Of a stretch of 64,000 nucleotides of DNA, positions 1 to 8,905 are shown piece by piece; position 1 is the first letter of the stretch; each line of letters begins with the position of its first letter. The notes beneath the pieces are model-generated. The model was not told the origin of the DNA. It did not search any database and saw only the letters and a list, made by a program, of their open reading frames with translations. The position numbers and the translations under genes are program-made. The DNA comes from Pseudomonas yamanorum (lineage in GTDB: Bacteria; Pseudomonadota; Gammaproteobacteria; Pseudomonadales; Pseudomonadaceae): assembly GCF_013386765.1 (NCBI RefSeq), contig NZ_JACARE010000021.1:1-64000 (forward strand), written 5' to 3'.

Positions 1-44
1 CATAAGCCGCCGTTACCTAAACAACGGATATGTACGCAGACCGG

Positions 45-1745
45 CTACCGCGCAAGCACCATGGCAAAATACCCAAACACCGTGAGCAAGATCCCCGACA
101 CCGCATACGCCACCGGAAACCCGATCCACGGCACGGTGCTGTCAATCTCCTTGGCCGCCTCCCGCGCCGGCCCCGAATGACTACGCGCCCCCGCCACCCC
201 GCCCATGAGAATCGCCGGGTTGATCTTGAACACATGAAACCCCACCGCCCAAACAATAAACGGCGGAATCGTGCACGCCACAAACCCCAGCACAAAGATC
301 TTCAACGCAATAATCGCGCTGATCTGCGAAACCAGATTCGCCCCCGCATTCACCCCCACAATCGCAACAAAGAAAATCAGCCCCATGTCCTCGAGGATGT
401 TGCGTGCCGCGTTCGGCGTATTACCAAAAAACCGCACCCGCGATACCAGCGACGAAACAATAATCCCCGACACCAGCAACCCACCGGCATTCCCCAGCCC
501 AACCGCCGCACCGAACGCCGGCACTTGAATCAGCCCGATCAGCAAGCCCAACACCATGCCCAGGGACAACGTGAGCAAATCAGTCGCGGTACTCGGCCGC
601 CCCGCCTTGCCCAACAACACCGTGGCCTTGTCGATAGCACTGCGCAGGCCGATCAGGTGCATCACATCCAGGCGTTGCAGACGGGTTTCCAACCCCACGG
701 GAATCGGCGCCCCACCCCGCTCAATCCCCACCAATTGCACCTGCCCGGCAATCGGCGACTGGCTGAATTCCTTGAGTGCCTTGCCCACGGCATCCTTGTG
801 GGTCACCAGGATCACCGCTTCATCCAGCGGTATATTCAGCGCCCGGGCATCCGGCACTTCCGGACCGATCAGGCCCATGTGATCGGTCAGTGCGTCCAGG
901 CTCCCACCCAGTGCAATTACGTCGCCCAGTTGCAACACCAATGTCGGATCGGCCCCCAGCAACTGGTCACCGCGCTCGACGTTCTCAATCTGGTACAGCG
1001 CAAACCGCTCGCGAAACTGCGCGATGCTCTGCCCCGCCAGCTCAGGATTCACCAGCCGATAAGCCCGCAGGTCAAACGGTCGATAACCGCTGAGCCCCGC
1101 ATCATCGACGTTCGGCACGCCGTGCTCGACTTCATATTGCTTGGCCGCCTTGCGCGCATCCACACCCCACCAACGCGGCAGGTATTTGCAGATGAGGATG
1201 ATGCCAACCGTGCCCCAGATATAAGTGATGCCGTAGGACAGCGCGATCATCGCCGTGGCCGCTGCCGCCGTGGTGCCCGGCGGCAGTGGCACCACGCCCG
1301 AGGTGATGGCCTGTTCGGCGGAACCTATGGCCGCCGACATGGTTTGCGAACCGGCAAGAATCCCGCCCGCCGCACCCACCGGCAGCGATAACAGGCGTAC
1401 GCCCAGCACCACGATGCCCAGCCCGAGGAACGAGGACAGAATCGCCAGGAAGGTGAACTTCAGGCCATCGCCCTTGAGGCTGTTGATGAACGAAGGCCCC
1501 ACACGCAGGCCGACGCCGTACATGAACAGGTAATAAAACAGGCTCTTGGTGAAGTTATCGAGTTCGAAATGCACGCCGTAGTACGACGCCCAGGTCGCAA
1601 TCGCGCAGCCGATCACGATGGCTCCGGCCACCGCGCCCAGGCCGTAGCCCTTGATGGTGCCACGCCCGACCCAGACAGACAGGCCAACCACCAGGAACAG
1701 CAGGATGTAAGGGTTGTCGTGCAGGAAAGTAAAGAAGGCAGTCAC
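45..1745 (-). CDS. AspT/YidE-type aspartate-alanine (amino acid) antiporter
   Basis: Inner-membrane antiporter of the aspartate:alanine exchanger family, 566 residues. Two hydrophobic halves, each with several membrane segments, flank a hydrophilic centre (about residues 195-370) that looks like a pair of TrkA-C (RCK_C) domains. The second half has the glycine-rich SGIIVSSLVSRVRFFG region and GGVAGARSHSG, typical of the family's duplicated AspT/YidE/YbjL domain. I prefer the GTG at 1745: the upstream GTG at 1781 lies inside a hairpin, and the later start has an AGGT about 10 bases before it. It lies 69 bases downstream of a glutamate decarboxylase on the same strand, so it may exchange glutamate for GABA. 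The substrate is inferred from the neighbour; the family call is firm. Confidence 0.85.
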   Translation of the reverse strand: MTAFFTFLHDNPYILLFLVVGLSVWVGRGTIKGYGLGAVAGAIVIGCAIATWASYYGVHFELDNFTKSLFYYLFMYGVGLRVGPSFINSLKGDGLKFTFLAILSSFLGLGIVVLGVRLLSLPVGAAGGILAGSQTMSAAIGSAEQAITSGVVPLPPGTTAAAATAMIALSYGITYIWGTVGIILICKYLPRWWGVDARKAAKQYEVEHGVPNVDDAGLSGYRPFDLRAYRLVNPELAGQSIAQFRERFALYQIENVERGDQLLGADPTLVLQLGDVIALGGSLDALTDHMGLIGPEVPDARALNIPLDEAVILVTHKDAVGKALKEFSQSPIAGQVQLVGIERGGAPIPVGLETRLQRLDVMHLIGLRSAIDKATVLLGKAGRPSTATDLLTLSLGMVLGLLIGLIQVPAFGAAVGLGNAGGLLVSGIIVSSLVSRVRFFGNTPNAARNILEDMGLIFFVAIVGVNAGANLVSQISAIIALKIFVLGFVACTIPPFIVWAVGFHVFKINPAILMGGVAGARSHSGPAREAAKEIDSTVPWIGFPVAYAVSGILLTVFGYFAMVLAR

Positions 1746-1778
1746 GATGATTCGTACCTGGCGATGAAACGCTAAAGG

Positions 1779-1800
1779 CACCGGGCCTCAAGGCCCGGTG
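1779..1800 (-). terminator. Hairpin between glutamate decarboxylase and antiporter genes
   Basis: A perfect 9-bp stem (CACCGGGCC / GGCCCGGTG) with a 4-base loop lies just after the decarboxylase stop codon. No clear U-run follows on the minus strand, so it may weaken rather than end transcription into the antiporter gene, or protect the 3' end of the upstream message. Confidence 0.5.
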
Positions 1801-1814
1801 AGTGTTCAGGGCGT

Positions 1815-3245
1815 TCAGTCGAGGTTCGGGGTGTCGGCCGGGGTAACCGGGTCGGCAATGGCGCCATGGCTGAAACTTGGGCCCGCGTCGGAATGCTCCA
1901 CCGGGTTTTTCTGCAAGTAGGCGATGGCCTTGCGCAGGTCATCAAGCAGCAGCGCCACCAGGTCGCGACTCACGCCATGGCGCACCAGGATGCGCTGCAC
2001 CACGATGTTCTGGCGGTCGGACGGCAGCGGGTAAGACGCAATCTGCCAGCCGCGCATACGCACGCGCTCCGACAGGTCGTAGAGGCTGAAACCGTGGTCG
2101 ACGCCATCCTTGAGCTTGTAGCAGACCGCCGGCAGCCCGTCCTTGCCGTCGTACACCAGTTCCAGCGGGGCGAACTTGACGATCTCTGACGCCAGCCACT
2201 GCGCAGTGTCCGAACAGGCTTGTTGAATGCGGGTGTAGCCGTCGCGCCCGAGCCGCAGGAAGTTGTAGTACTGGGCGATGATTTCACCGCCCGGCCGGCT
2301 GAAGTTGAGGGCAAAGGTGGCCATGTTGCCGCCCAGGTAATCGACGTAGAAGATCAGCTCTTCCGGCAGGTCTTCGGTGGAGCGCCAGATCACCCAGCCC
2401 ACGCCCAGCGGCGCCAGGCCGTACTTGTGGCCCGAGGCATTGATCGATTTGACACGCTCGATCATGAAGTCCCATTGCAGTTCCTGCTGGATGAACGGGG
2501 CGATAAACCCGCCGCTGGCGGCGTCGACATGGATCGGGATGTCCAGGCCCAGGTCACGTTGCATCGAATCCAGCTCGGCCGCCAGCGCGGCCACCGGTTC
2601 GTAGATCCCGGTAAAGGTCACGCCCAGGGTCGCCACCACACCGATGGTGTTTTCGTCGCAATATTCCCGCAGGTCGGCCGGGCGCAGGCCCAATGCATCG
2701 CCGCGCAATGGCACTTCGCGAATTTCCACGTCGAAGTAGCGGGCGAATTTCTTCCAGCAAATCTGCACCGGGCCACACACGAAGTTTGGTTTGTCGGTGG
2801 GCAAGCCTGCGGCTTCGCGGCGCTTCTTCCAGCTCCACTTGAGGGCCAGGCCACCGAGCATCGCCGCCTCGCTGGAGCCGGTGGTGGAACAGCCGACGGT
2901 TTGCCAGGACTTCGGCGCGTGCCACAGGTCGGCAATGATGTGCACGCAACGGTTTTCGATTTCGGCCGTCTGCGGGTATTCATCCTTGTCGATCATGTTC
3001 TTGTCGAGGGCATCGGCCATCAACTGCTGCACTTCGGGCTCGACCCAGGTGGTGCAGAAGGTCGCCAGGTTTTGCCGGGAGTTGCCGTCCAGCAGCAGCT
3101 CGTCGCGCACCAGGTTGTAGGCCGCCGACGGTGTGGTCGAGTGGTCCGGGAGGCGATATTTGGGGAGTTTGTGCTGGGCGGAGCCACTCGAATAGACGTC
3201 TTCGATGGCTTGGTCCTGGGTCTCTACGGTTCTGTGAAGTGCCAT
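1815..3245 (-). CDS. gadB: Glutamate decarboxylase (PLP-dependent)
   Basis: Converts L-glutamate to GABA and CO2, consuming a proton in the cytoplasm. The 476 residues match the bacterial GadA/GadB length (466 in E. coli). The PLP-lysine motif SGHKYGLAPLGVGW is present with the lysine at about residue 274, and VHVDAASGGF-like HVDAASGGFIAPF lies upstream of it. The C-terminal region has the group II decarboxylase fold seen in bacterial Gad proteins. ATG at 3245 has AGCAGGA as ribosome site. It sits upstream of an AspT-type exchanger on the same strand, which suggests a glutamate-uptake/GABA-export pair for acid tolerance or GABA production. Confidence 0.95.
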   Translation of the reverse strand: MALHRTVETQDQAIEDVYSSGSAQHKLPKYRLPDHSTTPSAAYNLVRDELLLDGNSRQNLATFCTTWVEPEVQQLMADALDKNMIDKDEYPQTAEIENRCVHIIADLWHAPKSWQTVGCSTTGSSEAAMLGGLALKWSWKKRREAAGLPTDKPNFVCGPVQICWKKFARYFDVEIREVPLRGDALGLRPADLREYCDENTIGVVATLGVTFTGIYEPVAALAAELDSMQRDLGLDIPIHVDAASGGFIAPFIQQELQWDFMIERVKSINASGHKYGLAPLGVGWVIWRSTEDLPEELIFYVDYLGGNMATFALNFSRPGGEIIAQYYNFLRLGRDGYTRIQQACSDTAQWLASEIVKFAPLELVYDGKDGLPAVCYKLKDGVDHGFSLYDLSERVRMRGWQIASYPLPSDRQNIVVQRILVRHGVSRDLVALLLDDLRKAIAYLQKNPVEHSDAGPSFSHGAIADPVTPADTPNLD

Positions 3246-3421
3246 GAAATCCTGCTCTTGGATGAGGGAAATGGCGTAGACGTTGATCGCGACAAACGCC
3301 GATCAGGCTGCGTCAGGAAACGAACGATGGAGCGGTGGCGCCGAATATCACACGCACTGCGGCACAGGAAAGTGACCCAGATCATCAAAATCGTGGATAA
3401 GCAGTCCAGCCTGGCAGTGAC

Positions 3422-4444
3422 CTATTGGCTCAGCGCTTCGTTCAGTATCAAGCTGCGATAGTGCCCGGGGTTGGAGCCCGACCACTTGCGAAACGCCTTG
3501 TAGAACGAGCTGGCGTCGGCAAACCCCAGGCGGGTGGCGATCTCGGCGAAGCTGATGTCGGCGTCGGCCAGCCATACGATCGCCAGTTCCTTGCGCACAC
3601 TGTCCTTGAGGCCCTGGTAGGTCTGCCCTTCTTCTGCCAGGCGCCGGCGCAGGGTCGAGGCCGAGATGCACAGGGACGCCGCCAGGCCTTCGGTTTCCGG
3701 CCAGGTGTCGGCGGGCATTTGCCGAAGGTCGGCCTTGATGCGGGTGGCGAGGCTGTCGGGGTCGCGGTATTTGACCAGGATGTTGGCAGGCGCATGGGCC
3801 AGGAAGCGCTTGAGTTCTTCCGGACTGCGCTTGATCGGCAGGTCGAGGCAGTCGGCGGAGAAAATCATCCGGGTGCGGGGCCGGTCGAAGCGCAGGTTGT
3901 CGGAGAACATCACCTGATAGTCGTCACAGAAGTCCGGCTGTGGGCAGCGCAGTTCAATCGCCAGGATCGGGATACGCCGCCCGGCCAGCCAGCAGGCGAC
4001 ACCGTGGACGATCATCCAATAGGCAAAATAGGTGAAGGCTCGCTTGGGTTTGGGCTCAGGCTCCAGCAATACGATTTCTGCCAGGCTCTGCTGGCGCACC
4101 AGTTGCGCCGGCATGCGCTCGAGCATCAGCGACAGAAAGCCAAGGCCGGTTTCCAGTGCGGTGGCAAGCGTCGGCTGGGCCATGGAGACGCGGCAAAGGA
4201 ACTCCAGGCTGCCGGACTTGAGCTTGCGCGGGTCCATGCCGAAAAATTCATCGTCCATGCGCCGCGCCAGCAAGCGCCACAAACGCGCATAAGCCGTGGC
4301 CGGAACGCGTGCATTTGGCTGGCCCAGCAGCGCGGGACTGATCCCGACCTTGGTCAATACTTCATCGGTCGCCGCACCCGGTGCGCAGCTCTGCAACAGG
4401 GCTTCGCGGACCAGCTGGATGGAAATCGTGTCTTTTTCCGACAT
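3422..4444 (-). CDS. AraC-family regulator with arabinose-binding-like N domain
   Basis: DNA-binding regulator of 340 residues. The N-terminal two thirds resemble the PF12625 'AraC N-terminal' sensor found in OruR-type Pseudomonas regulators. The C-terminal 90 residues carry two helix-turn-helix segments, including LAASLCISASTLRRRLAEEG and FAEIATRLGFADASSFYKAFRKWSG. It is on the same strand as the glutamate decarboxylase gene and 177 bases upstream of it, and divergent from the iron-uptake operon. The decarboxylase-antiporter pair is the most likely target, but nothing in the sequence proves this. The ligand is unknown. Confidence 0.85.
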   Translation of the reverse strand: MSEKDTISIQLVREALLQSCAPGAATDEVLTKVGISPALLGQPNARVPATAYARLWRLLARRMDDEFFGMDPRKLKSGSLEFLCRVSMAQPTLATALETGLGFLSLMLERMPAQLVRQQSLAEIVLLEPEPKPKRAFTYFAYWMIVHGVACWLAGRRIPILAIELRCPQPDFCDDYQVMFSDNLRFDRPRTRMIFSADCLDLPIKRSPEELKRFLAHAPANILVKYRDPDSLATRIKADLRQMPADTWPETEGLAASLCISASTLRRRLAEEGQTYQGLKDSVRKELAIVWLADADISFAEIATRLGFADASSFYKAFRKWSGSNPGHYRSLILNEALSQ

Positions 4445-4553
4445 GGGGAATGGCGCAATCCGGTGACTGGAACGTTGCCGCGCATTCTAGTGGCGGTTGC
4501 GGTTTGCCACCACCGTTCAGTCAACGTTCAGTAAAGGTCAACATTTCCTGTTT

Positions 4554-4572
4554 AGCAATGAGTATCATTATG
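4554..4572 (+). promoter_or_regulatory. Fur-box-like operator before efeU
   Basis: AGCAATGAGTATCATTATG agrees with the 19-bp Fur consensus GATAATGATAATCATTATC at 13 positions, including an unbroken ATCATTAT half. It lies 41 bases upstream of the proposed efeU start, in the region shared with the divergent AraC gene. Iron-responsive repression of the efe operon by Fur is the expected reading. Confidence 0.7.
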
Positions 4573-4612
4573 TTACAACTTAGCCTCCTATCTAGTGACG
4601 ATTCGGTGCCGA

Positions 4613-5461
4613 ATGCTTGTTCCCTTTTTAATCATGCTGCGCGAAGGCATAGAAGCCGCCTTGATCGTTGGCATTATTGCCAGCTATCTCAAGCAGACTG
4701 GCCGTGGCCAGTACATGCCCGCAGTGTGGATCGGCGTCTTTCTGGCAGCCGCCCTGGCGCTGCTGGTGGGGGGCGGCCTGGAACTGGTCAGTGCCGAATT
4801 CCCGCAAAAGCAACAGGAACTGTTTGAAGGCATCGTCGGCCTGGTGGCCGTGGGCATTCTCAGCTCCATGGTGTTCTGGATGCGCAAGGTAGCGCGCTCC
4901 ATCAAGCATTCCCTGCATGAATCCCTTGATCATGCCTTGGCCGGCTCCAAGCACCAGGTCACCGCGCTGATCGCCATGGTGTTTTTTGCCGTGGCCCGTG
5001 AAGGCCTCGAAACCGTGTTTTTCCTGCTGGCCGTGTTCCAGCAAAGCGAAGGCCCGGGCGCGCCGATTGGCGCCCTGCTCGGCCTGATCCTGGCAATCAT
5101 CGTCGGCTTCCTGATCTACACCGGCAGCATGCGCCTGAACCTCGGTGCGTTCTTCCGCTGGACCGGTTTGTTCATCCTGGTGGTGGCCGCCGGCATCCTC
5201 GCCAACTCGGTACAGGCCCTGCACGAAGCCGGGGTGTGGAACCACCTGCAAACCGTGTTGTTCGATTTCAGCGCGACGCTGCCGATGGATGGCCCGTTGG
5301 GCTCGGTGCTCGCCGGCATGTTCGGCTACCAGGACGCCCCGACCGTGAGCACCCTGGGTGCCTACCTGATTTACCTGGTAGTGGCCCTGGTGATGTTCTT
5401 TTTGCCGGCGCCGCCGAGCAAGCCGGCCGCCCGCACAACTTCTTCCGTTTCCAGCCAGTAA
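4613..5461 (+). CDS. efeU: Iron permease EfeU (FTR1 family)
   Basis: High-affinity iron permease of the inner membrane, 282 residues with about seven hydrophobic segments. The two iron-translocating REXXE-type motifs are present: REGIEAALI near residue 9 and REGLETVFF near residue 130. The ATG at 4613 gives the usual MLVPFLIMLREG start; a GTG 18 bases upstream is also open. It is the first gene of an efeU-efeO-efeB-efeM series with 10-30 base gaps, behind a Fur-box-like site. Confidence 0.93.
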   Translation: MLVPFLIMLREGIEAALIVGIIASYLKQTGRGQYMPAVWIGVFLAAALALLVGGGLELVSAEFPQKQQELFEGIVGLVAVGILSSMVFWMRKVARSIKHSLHESLDHALAGSKHQVTALIAMVFFAVAREGLETVFFLLAVFQQSEGPGAPIGALLGLILAIIVGFLIYTGSMRLNLGAFFRWTGLFILVVAAGILANSVQALHEAGVWNHLQTVLFDFSATLPMDGPLGSVLAGMFGYQDAPTVSTLGAYLIYLVVALVMFFLPAPPSKPAARTTSSVSSQ

Positions 5462-5471
5462 GGACCGCCTC

Positions 5472-6674
5472 TTGTCCAACCAAACCCCTCAACCGGCTCC
5501 GCCCTCCCGCGCCTTGCGCTGGGCGGTGGGCGGCTCGGTGGTCGTGATGATCGCCGCCGGTGGCCTGTTCTATTACGCCTCGCAACTGGCCGCCTCCAAG
5601 CGACAGGCCAACCACAATGAAATCGCCGTGACCATCCACGCCCACAGCTGCGAGCCGAATGCGCTCACGGTGCCGGCCGGCCACGCCAGTTTCCGCATCA
5701 TCAACCGCTCGGACCGTGCCGTGGAATGGGAGATCCTCGACGGCGTGCTGGTGGTCGAAGAGCGCGAAAACATCGCTCCGGGCCTGAGCCAGGTGATCAA
5801 CGCCAACCTGCTGCCCGGCGACTACCAGATCACCTGCGGCCTGTTGAGCAACCCGCGCGGCACCTTGAAGGTCACGCCAACCGCCGAGTCGGATGCCCAA
5901 GCCAAGGCCAAGCCATCGATGGTGGCGTTTATCGGCCCGCTGTCGGAATTTCGCGTGTACCTGAGCAGCCAGGGCAGCGCCCTGGTCAAGGCGGTTACCG
6001 CGCTTGACCAGGCCATCGAAGCCGGCGACCTTGCCCAGGCTCAGGCGCTGTACGTGCCGGCCCGTGAGGCTTACCAGCGCCTGGCCCCGGCCTCGCAGCG
6101 CCTGGCGGAACTGGACAACGCGATCAACGCCCGCGCCGATTACTTTGAAAAACGCGAGCAAGACCCGGCCTTCAGCGGCTTCCACCGCCTGGAATACGGC
6201 CTGTTCCAGCAACGCAACCTCGACGGCCTGGCCCCGATTGCCCAGCGTCTGGTGACCGACGTCACCAGCCTCAAGCAACAGCTGCTGGCCCAGTCGCTGC
6301 CACCGGAGCAACTGGTGAGCATTGTGGTGCGCAACCTCAACAGCCTGGCCGACGTACGCGCCGCCAGCGGTGAGGAAGAACGCTACAGCCATATCGACCT
6401 CAACGGGTTCGCCGCCAACCTGGACGCCGCCCGCAAGGTGGTCGACCTGATGCGCCCACTGCTGACCAAATCTGCCGAGCAACTGCTGCCCGGCATCGAC
6501 AGTGCGATCACCGCCCTCGACGCCGAACTTAACGGTTTGAAAGTCGATGGCCGCTACGCCACGTATGACAGCGTTACGGCCGATCAGCGCAAGCAGATCG
6601 CCGACAAGGCCAAGGCTCTGGCCGCCGCACTCGATGGAATCGACCCCGCCCTTGGCCTTTCCGGCCTGAAGTGA
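5472..6674 (+). CDS. efeO: Iron uptake protein EfeO, cupredoxin plus M75 imelysin domain
   Basis: Periplasmic partner of EfeU, 400 residues. After a membrane/signal segment (about residues 14-35) comes a cupredoxin-like domain (VTIHAHSCEPNALTVPAG through the ITCGL region, about 45-130), then an M75 imelysin domain (about 145-395) with the HXXE metal motif in FHRLEYGLF. It is thought to bind and deliver iron to the permease after oxidation at the cupredoxin or at EfeB. The start is TTG at 5472, with AAGGA 6 bases before it; no ATG fits. The next gene starts about 15 bases beyond its stop. Confidence 0.92.
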   Translation: MSNQTPQPAPPSRALRWAVGGSVVVMIAAGGLFYYASQLAASKRQANHNEIAVTIHAHSCEPNALTVPAGHASFRIINRSDRAVEWEILDGVLVVEERENIAPGLSQVINANLLPGDYQITCGLLSNPRGTLKVTPTAESDAQAKAKPSMVAFIGPLSEFRVYLSSQGSALVKAVTALDQAIEAGDLAQAQALYVPAREAYQRLAPASQRLAELDNAINARADYFEKREQDPAFSGFHRLEYGLFQQRNLDGLAPIAQRLVTDVTSLKQQLLAQSLPPEQLVSIVVRNLNSLADVRAASGEEERYSHIDLNGFAANLDAARKVVDLMRPLLTKSAEQLLPGIDSAITALDAELNGLKVDGRYATYDSVTADQRKQIADKAKALAAALDGIDPALGLSGLK

Positions 6675-6688
6675 AGACGACCGTAGAC

Positions 6689-7999
6689 ATGAGTGATTCA
6701 GAACAATTTTCTTCCCAGCGTCGTCGTGTATTGCTGGGCATGGCCGCCACTGGCGCCGCGATTGCCGGTAGCAGCCTGAGCTGCCCGGCGATGGCGGCCG
6801 CGTCGGCGACTGCACAAGTCACCACCGCCCCAAGCAGTGAAAAGACCCAGGACCACCACGATTACCATGGCAAGCACCAGACCGGCATCGTCACCCCGCG
6901 CCCGGCCTGCGGCATGCTGGTGTCGTTCGATGTGCTGGCCAGCGACCGCGAAGACCTGGAGCGCCTGTTTCGCACCCTGAACGAGCGCATTGCGTTCCTG
7001 ATGACCGGCGGCACCGTGGTGCAAGTCGATCCGAAACTGCCACCCACCGATTCCGGGATCCTCGGCCCGGTGGTGACGCCGGACAACCTGACCATCACTG
7101 TATCGGTGGGCGAATCGCTGTTCGACGAGCGTTTCGGCCTGGCCGCGGCCAAGCCCAAGCGCCTGATTCGCATGGTCGGTTTCCCCAACGATGCGCTGGA
7201 ACCGGCGCAGTGCCACGGCGACCTGAGCCTGCAGTTCAGCTCCAACACCCCGGACACCAATATTCACGCCCTGCGCGACATCGTGAAGAACCTGCCGGAC
7301 CTGCTGCTGGTGCGCTGGAAACAGGAAGGCAGCGTGCCGCCCCAGGCCCCTGCCCGCCCCGGCGAGCCGGCACAGAGCGCCCGCAACTTCCTCGGTTTTC
7401 GTGACGGTTCGGCCAACCCGAATTCCAACGACAACAAGGCGATGGATCAGATTGTGTGGGTTCAACCCGGCAGCGACGAACCGGCCTGGGCCGCCAATGG
7501 CAGCTACCAGGCGGTGCGGATTATCCGCAACTTCGTCGAGCGCTGGGACCGTACGCCCCTGCAAGAGCAAGAAAGCATCATTGGCCGGATCAAGACCAGT
7601 GGCGCGCCCATGGACGGCCAGAAAGAAACCCAGGTCCCGGACTACAGCAAGGACCCGGAAGGCAAATTGACCAAGCTCGATGCCCACATCCGCCTGGCCA
7701 ACCCACGTACTGCACAGACCCAGGCCAACCTGATCCTGCGCCGGCCGTTCAACTACTCCAACGGCGTCAATAAAAACGGTCAGCTGGACATGGGGCTGTT
7801 GTTCATCTGCTACCAGGCTGACCTGGAGAAAGGCTTTATCAGCGTGCAAACCCGGCTCAACGGCGAGCCCCTGGAGGAATACCTGAAGCCGGTCGGCGGC
7901 GGTTATTTCTTCACCTTGCCAGGCGTCACCGGGCCCCAGGATTTTATCGGGCGCACGCTGCTTGATGCGACACATCCACAAACCACTGCCAAAACCTAA
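6689..7999 (+). CDS. efeB: Dyp-type heme peroxidase EfeB (Tat-exported)
   Basis: Periplasmic deferrochelatase/peroxidase of the EfeUOB system, 436 residues. The N terminus has a twin-arginine signal (QRRRVLLGMAATGAAIAGSS). The DyP fold motif GFRDGSANPN supplies the distal aspartate, and the C-terminal part contains the usual LRRPFNYSNG and GLLFICYQADLEKGF stretches. I chose ATG 6689; a GTG at 6671 overlapping the efeO stop by four bases would add six residues and would couple translation. Heme substrate and role follow from the family. Confidence 0.93.
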   Translation: MSDSEQFSSQRRRVLLGMAATGAAIAGSSLSCPAMAAASATAQVTTAPSSEKTQDHHDYHGKHQTGIVTPRPACGMLVSFDVLASDREDLERLFRTLNERIAFLMTGGTVVQVDPKLPPTDSGILGPVVTPDNLTITVSVGESLFDERFGLAAAKPKRLIRMVGFPNDALEPAQCHGDLSLQFSSNTPDTNIHALRDIVKNLPDLLLVRWKQEGSVPPQAPARPGEPAQSARNFLGFRDGSANPNSNDNKAMDQIVWVQPGSDEPAWAANGSYQAVRIIRNFVERWDRTPLQEQESIIGRIKTSGAPMDGQKETQVPDYSKDPEGKLTKLDAHIRLANPRTAQTQANLILRRPFNYSNGVNKNGQLDMGLLFICYQADLEKGFISVQTRLNGEPLEEYLKPVGGGYFFTLPGVTGPQDFIGRTLLDATHPQTTAKT

Positions 8000-8026
8000 A
8001 ACAAACCCCAGAGCGGAAATCGTCCC

Positions 8027-8845
8027 ATGAAGAAGTCGTCTCTCGCATTGTCGTTGTTAATGAGCCTTTCGCCGTTGGCCGCCTTCGCCGCCACCGCGCC
8101 GCTGGACCTGGTAGGGCCGGTGTCGGACTACAAAATCTATGTCACCGAAGAAATCGGTGAACTGGTCACCCAGACTCAGGCGTTCACCGACGCCGTGAAA
8201 AAAGGCGACCTGGCGACCGCCAAGAAGCTGTACGCGCCAACCCGCGTTCACTATGAGTCCATCGAGCCGATCGCCGAGCTGTTCAGCGACCTCGACGCGT
8301 CCATCGACTCCCGTGTAGACGACCACGAAAAAGGCGTGAAAGCCGAAGACTTCACCGGCTTCCACCGCATCGAGTACACCCTGTTCTCCGAGAACACCAC
8401 CAAAGGCCTGGACGCCCTGGCAGACAAGCTCAACAGTGACGTGCTGGACCTGAAAACCCGTGTGGATGGCCTGACCTTCCCGCCGGAAAAAGTCGTCGGT
8501 GGTGCTGCCGCCCTGCTTGAAGAAGTGGCCGCGACCAAGATCTCCGGTGAAGAAGACCGTTACAGCCACACCGACCTGTATGACTTCCAGGGCAACATCG
8601 ACGGCGCGAAGAAAATCGTCGACCTGTTCCGTCCGCAGATCGAGAAGCAAGACAAGGCGTTCGTCGCCAAAGTCGACAAGAACTTCGCGGCTGTAGACAA
8701 GATCCTGGCCAAGTACAAAACCAAGGATGGCGGTTTCGAGACCTACGACAAGGTCAAGGAAGCTGACCGTAAAGCCCTGGTTGGTCCGGTTAATACCCTG
8801 GCTGAAGACCTGTCGACCCTGCGTGGCAAGTTGGGCTTGAACTGA
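8027..8845 (+). CDS. efeM: EfeM-type imelysin (M75) periplasmic iron protein
   Basis: Secreted protein of 272 residues with a clear signal peptide (MKKSSLALSLLMSLSPLAAFA). It carries only the M75 imelysin domain, with the HXXE motif in FHRIEYTLF and the conserved SGEEDRYSHTDLYDFQGN block; the cupredoxin part of EfeO is missing. It resembles the cupredoxin-less EfeM proteins described in Pseudomonas. It closes the efeUOB operon, 27 bases after efeB, so the organism makes two imelysin-type iron binders from one operon, one with and one without an oxidising domain. Confidence 0.85.
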   Translation: MKKSSLALSLLMSLSPLAAFAATAPLDLVGPVSDYKIYVTEEIGELVTQTQAFTDAVKKGDLATAKKLYAPTRVHYESIEPIAELFSDLDASIDSRVDDHEKGVKAEDFTGFHRIEYTLFSENTTKGLDALADKLNSDVLDLKTRVDGLTFPPEKVVGGAAALLEEVAATKISGEEDRYSHTDLYDFQGNIDGAKKIVDLFRPQIEKQDKAFVAKVDKNFAAVDKILAKYKTKDGGFETYDKVKEADRKALVGPVNTLAEDLSTLRGKLGLN

Positions 8846-8853
8846 TTTACCTC

Positions 8854-8894
8854 CCGGGGGTTCGTGCCGCTCTCAGCAGCGGCCGAACGCCCGG
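8854..8894 (+). terminator. Long hairpin after the efe operon
   Basis: CCGGGGGTTCG and CGAACGCCCGG form an 11-bp arm with one mismatch, continued inside by GCCGCT/AGCGGC. It begins nine bases after the efeM stop and ends before the stop of the convergent large gene. No long T-run follows in either direction, so it may be a two-way weak terminator. Confidence 0.5.
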
Positions 8895-8905
8895 GGCTTC
8901 AAACC

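Noticed and set aside
30..1391. 453-codon plus frame opposite the AspT antiporter
   Set aside because: Extreme Arg/His/Pro content and no motif; the minus-strand gene is certain.
5268..6815. 515-codon minus frame over efeO
   Set aside because: A shadow of efeO with no motif and unusual composition.
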